Shown piece by piece: positions 13,241 through 17,201 of a DNA stretch of 17,201 bases (positions within the stretch are counted from its first letter, which is position 1; each line of letters begins with the position of its first letter). This stretch comes from DASRIA01 sp038203635. Lineage in GTDB: Bacteria; Actinomycetota; Thermoleophilia; Solirubrobacterales; JBBDJG01. The stretch spans positions 1-17,201 of the forward strand of contig JBBRDT010000073.1 in assembly GCA_038203635.1 (NCBI GenBank), written 5' to 3'. The notes under the pieces are model-generated. The model was not told the DNA's origin. It ran no database searches and saw only the letters and a list, made by a program, of their open reading frames with translations. The translations under genes were made by a program, and so were the position numbers.

Positions 13241-14035
13241 CTAACGGCTCCTGCTTCTCGTCCTCACCACCACGGTGCCGCTGGTGCGTCGTCCTGCTCT
13301 CGGCACGGTGGACCTGACCCGCCGTCCCTTGCCCCGGATGCGGTACTTGCAACCGGCGGCGCGCAGCTTGCGCTTCGCGCGCGACAGGCGATATCCCCGC
13401 GTCCTCGGCACCTTGCACCCGACGGGCGGGATGGTGAACCCGGGGCCGCTCTGTTGCTTGGCAGGCGTGAATTCGCGTGCGGCGCCGCTGAAGGTTGCCG
13501 TGTAGCGCTGCTCCGAGTGGTAGATCGCTCCGGTCCCGAGCAGGTCCAGCGAGCCCTGCACTGTCGCGCCGTTGCCCACGAACTGCACGGTCTCGTTACC
13601 GTCGAAGATCTGGTAGACGTTGGCGAGCAGGCCGCTGTTCTGGTTGAAGCCATTGATCCCGGTCGCGCTGATGGCCGGGTCGGGCCGGACACGGACCACG
13701 CCCGCCGCCGCATCGACTGACACGAAGGCCATGTCCTGCAGGGCACCGTTCGGGTTCACGCAGTAGCCGGTGGTGTACATCCAGATCGCGCCGGTTTCGG
13801 GAGCAACGAACGGGCTACCCGACTTGATGCACAGATCGACCGGGTTTACGCCGTTGGTCGACACCGGCGTGACGGTACCATCGAGTACGAGCACGCCGCC
13901 GCGTACGAAGGAGATTCCATTGACATCGCCTGAAATGGTGATGTCCCATGCGCCGCCCTGCGGAATGGATGCGCGAGCGGCCGCCGGCAGCAGCATCAGG
14001 AGGACGAGCACCATGAGGGGGATCCGGCGAGCCAT
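13241..14035 (-). CDS. Secreted protein with a C-terminal PASTA-like domain
   Basis: A 264-residue exported protein. The signal peptide MARRIPLMVLVLLMLLPAAARAS is followed by a beta-rich region without a family I recognise: GGAWDITISGDVNGISFVRGGVLVLDGTVTPV, VDLCIKSGSPFVAPETGAIWMYTTGYC, VQGSLDLLGTGAIYHSEQRYTATFSG. The last about 58 residues read CKVPRTRGYRLSRAKRKLRAAGC then VRSTVPRAGRRTSGTVVVRTRSR. This is the VPxxxGxxxxxAxxxLxxAGC pattern of a PASTA domain, here unusually rich in Arg/Lys, so it may bind peptidoglycan or polyanionic wall polymers. I start at ATG 14035; a TTG at 14074 would only add 13 residues before the signal peptide. The gene is divergent from the small ORF at 14108. Confidence 0.8.
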   Translation of the reverse strand: MARRIPLMVLVLLMLLPAAARASIPQGGAWDITISGDVNGISFVRGGVLVLDGTVTPVSTNGVNPVDLCIKSGSPFVAPETGAIWMYTTGYCVNPNGALQDMAFVSVDAAAGVVRVRPDPAISATGINGFNQNSGLLANVYQIFDGNETVQFVGNGATVQGSLDLLGTGAIYHSEQRYTATFSGAAREFTPAKQQSGPGFTIPPVGCKVPRTRGYRLSRAKRKLRAAGCKYRIRGKGRRVRSTVPRAGRRTSGTVVVRTRSRSR

Positions 14036-14107
14036 GGTCTGCGCAATCCTCGCTCCTGGGTCGCGAGAAAGCAAGGTTGCCGGGACCTATCGGCCGCTCG
14101 GAGGATC

Positions 14108-14401
14108 ATGCCGCGCAAACAGACCCAGGGTGCGAGTTCAGGCTTGGATGGGCGCAGGCCAATCCTCTATCAAGACACCATGGGTACATTTCTCGAGCTT
14201 CAACGCAGAGTCCAGACGGTGATGGAAGCTGGTCGCCCGATGGAGGATGCGGAGGACTTCATCAACGACTCGGTGTACGACCTCTCGGATGACGAGCGGG
14301 CGGCGTTGTGGCTTTGGGCGTGGAGTCTGCTTCCTGGACACCGTCAGCGGTACCAGGCTCTGCGCTATCTCGAAATCATCGATAACAACGAGTACTTCTA
14401 G
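14108..14401 (+). CDS. Small acidic hypothetical protein
   Basis: A protein of 97 residues from ATG 14108, or 73 residues from ATG 14180. GGAGG ends three bases before the first ATG, a short spacing also seen at 15056. The conserved-looking part begins only at the second (MGTFLELQRRVQTV). The core is helical and acidic: MEDAEDFINDSVYDLSDDERAALWLWAWSL, then LLPGHRQRYQALRYLEII. The DxERAALWLWAW stretch resembles small actinobacterial proteins I know only as uncharacterised. No export signal or membrane segment is present. It is probably cytoplasmic. Its stop overlaps the stop of a minus-strand mini-ORF. Confidence 0.6.
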   Translation: MPRKQTQGASSGLDGRRPILYQDTMGTFLELQRRVQTVMEAGRPMEDAEDFINDSVYDLSDDERAALWLWAWSLLPGHRQRYQALRYLEIIDNNEYF

Positions 14402-14523
14402 AGCCGCTCGCGCTCTTCGCGCACGTCGGCCTCGAGGTGCACATCTCCCTCGCCGCGCTCGATCAAGATCCGCTCGGCGGGTGTGCAGGTTCCCTCCAAC
14501 ACCACGACCACGATCCCTGGCAT
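14398..14523 (-). CDS. Possible 41-residue small protein downstream of the lipoprotein gene
   Basis: A short ORF starting at ATG 14523, eight bases after the stop of the lipoprotein gene on the same strand. It reads MPGIVVVVLEGTCTPAER followed by an acidic, strand-like ILIERGEGDVHLEADVREERERL. Composition is protein-like, and the close spacing would allow translational coupling. There is no Shine-Dalgarno of note. I recognise no family. It may be a genuine small protein or a chance frame. Confidence 0.3.
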   Translation of the reverse strand: MPGIVVVVLEGTCTPAERILIERGEGDVHLEADVREERERL

Positions 14524-14531
14524 GACATACG

Positions 14532-15020
14532 CTAAGGAAAGTAAACGGAGGCGTTGTTTCCGCCGCTGCAAACGTGCGGGCTGCCGCCGCTGCAATACAT
14601 CGCGATGCTCCGATTCGTGGCCGGGCTAAACGCGGTCACATTGCCTCCACCACTTCCGGCGTAGGCATCCCTCACGTTCTGAGCGAACGGGCATGACGTG
14701 TTGGGACCGACGTACACCCCACCGCCGCAGGACCGCGTGCCACTTGGCGCGGCGGGCGTCTCCGGCGCCGAGCCCGTCGCCGGAGACGCCGAGCGCTTCC
14801 TGCGGTTGGCGCGCTTCAACCGCGCGACCTCTCGCTTGAGCTCTCGCGTCGCCTGACGCTGGCGCTCGTCCAGCCGCGCTTTGCGCTCGGCCCGCGCGAT
14901 CTCCTCCTGCTGGAGACGCTTTTCGTCAGCGCTGTCACCGCTGTCGCCACCGCCGCCGCAGCCGAAGAGAACTCCACCGGCCAGCAGACAACAGATAAGT
15001 ACGAGGAATCGACCGCGCAC
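14532..15020 (-). CDS. Lipoprotein with coiled coil and Cys-rich C-terminal module
   Basis: A 162-residue exported lipoprotein from GTG 15020. The N-terminus MRGRFLVLICCLLAGGVLFGC has Cys21 for lipidation, then a GGGGDSGDSADE linker. A highly charged helix or coiled coil follows (EKRLQQEEIARAERKARLDERQRQATRELKREVARLKRANRRKR, about 34-76). After a Ser/Pro-rich spacer comes a small C-terminal module: CGGGVYVGPNTSCPFAQNVRDAY, then TAFSPATNRSIAMYCSGGSPHVCSGGNNASVYFP with four Cys in all. I have seen this module in many actinobacterial secreted proteins; its role is unknown to me. An ATG at 15062 gives 14 more residues but would start inside the divergent gene. TATACT ten bases before the GTG suggests a near-leaderless start. 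Confidence 0.8.
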   Translation of the reverse strand: MRGRFLVLICCLLAGGVLFGCGGGGDSGDSADEKRLQQEEIARAERKARLDERQRQATRELKREVARLKRANRRKRSASPATGSAPETPAAPSGTRSCGGGVYVGPNTSCPFAQNVRDAYAGSGGGNVTAFSPATNRSIAMYCSGGSPHVCSGGNNASVYFP

Positions 15021-15030
15021 GCCGACGGCG

Positions 15031-15038
15031 AGTATACG
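15031..15038. promoter_or_regulatory. Candidate bidirectional -10 element
   Basis: AGTATACG contains the palindrome GTATAC (15032-15037). On the minus strand it gives TATACT, ten bases before the lipoprotein GTG at 15020. On the plus strand it gives TATACG, 17 bases before the ATG at 15056. No convincing -35 boxes are visible on either side. Confidence 0.4.
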
Positions 15039-15055
15039 GTTGGCACCGGAGGGCG

Positions 15056-15904
15056 ATGGCATCTTTTCTAGTGATTCTGGGCCTGACGACAGGCGTGCTC
15101 GTCACCGGAGCGTGCGCAGGCGACCACGCGGCGCGCAGCAGTCCGCCGCCGCGAGCGCCCAGTGCGGCGTTGTTCTCGGGGGCCGACCACCGAAGCTTCG
15201 CGCACCTCAGCGAACAGCTGGGTGGCCGCATCGGTGTGAGCGTGTCGGGCGTCGGCCACAGGCCGAGCATCGAGCGCCTTGGCCGCCTGAGAGGCGGCGC
15301 CGCGTGGTCGTCGATCAAGGTTCCAATTGCAGTGGCCGTCGTCCGGAGGGGCGGTGCGGAGCGCAACGCGGCCCCGCTGCGCCGCGCGATCACCGCCTCC
15401 GACAACGAGTCGGCAGAGCAGCTGTGGGCCACCCTCGGGGCTCCCGGCGCGGCCGGCCGCGCAGTGGAAAGAGTGCTCGCGGCAGCCGGCGATACCACGA
15501 CGAAGGTGCAGACGCGGCGCGTCCGTGCCGGCTTCACGGCCTTCGGCCAGACGCGGTGGCCCCTTGTTGCACAGCAGCGTTTCATCGCCGGCTTGCCGTG
15601 CCTGCCGGCGAGCGGCAGGATCCTTCAGCTGATGGGTCAGGTGATCACGTCGCAGCGCTGGGGACTCGGCTCGAGTCGTTTTCCCGCGCGATTCAAGGGA
15701 GGTTGGGGACCAGATCCGGCGGGGCGCTACCTCGTGCGCCAGATGGGACTGCTCGAGCTACCCAACGGGCGCTCGGTGGCCGTCTCGGCGGCGACGGTTC
15801 CACCTGATGGCCGGTTCGAGAGCGGCACACGAAACCTCACCCGCATCGCACGCTGGCTGACGCAACACCTGGACAGGGAAGCGGTCCCTGCCCAAGACTG
15901 TTGA
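15056..15904 (+). CDS. Lipoprotein serine hydrolase, beta-lactamase/DD-peptidase-like
   Basis: A 282-residue exported enzyme-like protein. The N-terminus MASFLVILGLTTGVLVTGAC carries a lipobox (TGAC, Cys20). Penicillin-recognising-enzyme motifs are in order: SSIK (85-88, SxxK with nucleophile Ser85), SDN (115-117) and KGG (214-216, in place of KTG). I see no ExxLN omega-loop motif carrying the deacylating Glu of class A beta-lactamases. A DD-peptidase or other serine hydrolase role is therefore at least as likely as antibiotic hydrolysis. RRGGAERNAAPLRRAITASDNESAEQLW is typical of the alpha domain. GGAGG ends three bases before the ATG. It is divergent from the other lipoprotein and shares its probable promoter region. 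It would act on the outer face of the membrane on cell-wall peptides. Confidence 0.85.
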   Translation: MASFLVILGLTTGVLVTGACAGDHAARSSPPPRAPSAALFSGADHRSFAHLSEQLGGRIGVSVSGVGHRPSIERLGRLRGGAAWSSIKVPIAVAVVRRGGAERNAAPLRRAITASDNESAEQLWATLGAPGAAGRAVERVLAAAGDTTTKVQTRRVRAGFTAFGQTRWPLVAQQRFIAGLPCLPASGRILQLMGQVITSQRWGLGSSRFPARFKGGWGPDPAGRYLVRQMGLLELPNGRSVAVSAATVPPDGRFESGTRNLTRIARWLTQHLDREAVPAQDC

Positions 15905-16039
15905 AAAGGCCTTGGAAAGCACCCCGTAGATCAGTTCGCCGCGAGCACAACGACGAACGCCGCCCTCTCGAGCGACGCACGTCGGCTTTACTTAGTGATT
16001 TCCAGCTCCGCCGTCAGAAGGAGCCGACGCGCTTCAAGC

Positions 16040-16045
16040 TATATA
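16040..16045 (+). promoter_or_regulatory. Possible -10 box of the deacetylase pseudogene
   Basis: TATATA in an AT-rich island within GC-rich sequence, 12 nt before ATG 16058. No matching -35 is evident. If real, it supports 16058 as the original start. Confidence 0.3.
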
Positions 16046-16057
16046 CAAAAGTCAGAA

Positions 16058-17035
16058 ATGTCGCGTCGAATTTTGCGCGTTGTCTGTCCTGGCTGCGCTT
16101 TCGATCTGGGGCATCGACCGGGCGCCCGCCGCCGCGGAGGCGCCCGTCCACAACTATCGAGGGGTCGTTCCGGTCCTTCTCTACCACGGGATCGACGCTG
16201 TTCCACGCTCGCGCGAGCCCTACTCGACGACCCCGGCGGAGTTTGCGCGCCAGAGGGCGATGCTGTCCGGGGACGGCTTCCACGCGATCTCGATCGCTCA
16301 GTACGCGCGCTTCGCCGGCAGGGACGTCGAGGAACTCCCAGACCGGCCCATCCTGATCACGTTCGACGACGGCCGCCTCGACAGCTACCAGGGCGCCGAC
16401 GCAATTCTCGCGCGATACGGCATGCGCGCGACGATGTTCGTGATCACCGTCAACGCCGGGTCAGCTCCGACATCCTCGCCGGCCGCCGCCTGATGGGCTT
16501 GCAGATCCCCGGCTTCGAGCCGCTGGCCTTCGCCGTGCCCTACAGCGACTATGGCCAGGAACGCACCAACTACGGTCCGATTCCGGCCTGGGAGAGCGGC
16601 TGGCTCCAGCGCACGTTCAAGGTCTTCTTCGTCCAGGATCGCCGCGTCTACAACCTGCCGGGCAACCCGATCGGCCAGCGCTACGGCGTGCGCGCCTCCA
16701 CCACCGCCGAGCAGCTCCACGCATGGCTGCAGCAGGCTCTCCCGCAAAGCGCCTGGGTCTTTCCGGTCCCGCGTCCGAAGCTCCGCCGGCTGCGCGTTCG
16801 CCGGCGAAGTGTCGTGATCGTCTTCAGGGTTCGCGATGGCATTGCCTTGAAGGCCACTCGGCGCCGAGCCGGGCGCCGGCACCGCGTCCGTGTGAAGGTG
16901 AGCGCCGCGGGCCGCATACGCAACAGGCGGCTGCGGCCCGGCACGCTGTACATCTACCGCGTGGTTTCAGTGGACTTCGCGGGCCGCCGCAGCGCGGTGC
17001 GGAGGTTACGCGTGCGCACCCATCGGCGGCGCTGA
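16058..17035 (+). pseudogene. Polysaccharide deacetylase, disrupted by frameshift and internal deletion
   Basis: Remains of an exported NodB-type polysaccharide deacetylase with a C-terminal fibronectin-III-like domain. The frame starting with TTG 16080 contains LSVLAALSIWGIDRAPAAAEA (signal peptide), VPVLLYHGID (117-150 bases in) and LITFDDGRLDSYQGADAIL, the catalytic TFDDG motif, then stops at 16493. From about 16450 the matching continuation is in the +2 frame: RQRRVSSDILAGRRLMGLQIPGFEPLAFAVPYSDYGQ and FFVQDRRVYNLPG, ending at 17035. The segment with the second metal motif (HxxxH) is missing, so an out-of-frame deletion of probably about 200 bases joined MFVIT to RQRRVSSD. The ATG at 16058 gives MSRRILR in the wrong frame for the signal peptide; a one-base shift near 16079 would restore it. 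The product is very likely inactive. Confidence 0.8.
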
Positions 17036-17062
17036 CGGCCCTACAGCCAGCGGGGCAGGAAG

Positions 17063-17116
17063 TGTCTGGTTTCACCACATAGGCGACGCATGTCTCGGTA
17101 CATAGGAGACACCCGC
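17063..17116 (+). repeat. Tandem sub-terminal repeats at the IS end
   Basis: Unit A (17063-17089) and unit B (17091-17116) share TGTCT-GT-ACATAGG-GAC-C with a small gap in alignment. They are probable transposase-binding sites. Confidence 0.6.
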
Positions 17117-17132
17117 AAAGAAGGGGTCTTCT

Positions 17133-17201
17133 ATGGACAAAGCTCGCTATCTGGTGCAAGCGCACCTCGAGGAAGGTCGGTCGGTTTCTGAGCTCTGTGC
17201 G
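17133..17201 (+). CDS. IS481-like transposase, N-terminal fragment (partial)
   Basis: The first 23 codons of a transposase: MDKARYLVQAHLEEGRSVSE followed by LCA. The pattern (K/R-A-x-Y-L-V-x-A-H-L-x-E-G-R-S-V-x-E-L) is the start of the helix-turn-helix DNA-binding domain seen at the N-terminus of IS481-family transposases, which later carry a DDE integrase core. AAGGGG lies about six bases before the ATG. The rest of the gene is beyond the window, so intactness cannot be judged. Confidence 0.75.
   Translation, partial: MDKARYLVQAHLEEGRSVSELCA

Larger units (their letters stand above)
17063..17201 (+). mobile_element. Left end of an IS481-like insertion sequence (truncated by the window)
   Basis: The element seems to begin with TGTCTGGTTTCACCACATAG at 17063. 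A second, related copy TGTCTCGGTACATAGGAGAC follows at 17091; both share TGTCT, GT, ACATAGG and GAC. The TGT terminus is typical of IS481-type inverted repeats. The transposase starts 42 nt beyond the second copy. The boundary is inferred from the repeats only, because the right end is outside the window. Confidence 0.7.

Noticed and set aside
15995..17035. Single intact 346-residue protein in one frame
   Set aside because: The frame is open throughout, but between about 16080 and 16450 it reads as Arg-rich noise while the deacetylase motifs lie in another frame.

Overview
The window is GC-rich and densely coded, and looks chromosomal. It suggests a Gram-positive actinobacterium, most plausibly of the Thermoleophilia (Solirubrobacterales-like). 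The support is a sortase with an LAxTG-type substrate, many small secreted proteins and lipoproteins, a C-terminal module starting CGGGVYVGPNTSCPF, and GTG/TTG starts. The lineage is inferred from family resemblance, not from a marker gene.

Layout. 1-261 is the 3' end of an exonuclease III gene. 304-1302 (minus) is a methyltransferase-like protein. 1375-4141 (minus) is a tight block: tRNA-Gly(UCC), an FAD-dependent glycerol-3-phosphate-dehydrogenase-like oxidoreductase, an FGGY kinase overlapping it by ATGA, and tRNA-Pro(GGG). 4156-5118 (minus) is a secreted parallel beta-helix protein, preceded by a structured intergenic stretch. 5306-7128 (minus) is an ECF sigma factor translationally coupled to a membrane-anchored beta-propeller protein, its likely anti-sigma factor. 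Divergent from them, 7249-8226 encodes a secreted, C-terminally anchored beta-propeller protein. A 20-nt perfect palindrome lies between the two. 8259-8933 is a sulfotransferase and 9105-9695 a secreted CAP-domain protein.

9652-11570 (minus) is a surface-display pair: a repeat-rich protein with an LASTG sorting signal, then its probable class E-type sortase. 11983-13214 holds a secreted protein and a lipoprotein. 13241-14035 (minus) is a secreted protein with a PASTA-like tail. 14108-14401 is a small acidic protein, and a tiny ORF lies opposite it. 14532-15904 holds two divergent lipoprotein genes, one of them a serine beta-lactamase/DD-peptidase-like hydrolase, whose starts surround a shared GTATAC. 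16058-17035 is a broken polysaccharide deacetylase. The left end of an IS481-like element starts near 17063 and runs off the window.

How it may work together. Most genes from 4.1 kb onward encode secreted, anchored or envelope-modifying proteins. The most interesting hypothesis is an envelope module in which the sigma/propeller pair controls the divergent propeller gene and the LAxTG/sortase operon. A 13-bp element is shared by the sigma and LAxTG upstream regions at nearly equal distances from their starts (81 and 77 nt). This is an inference and needs comparative or expression data.
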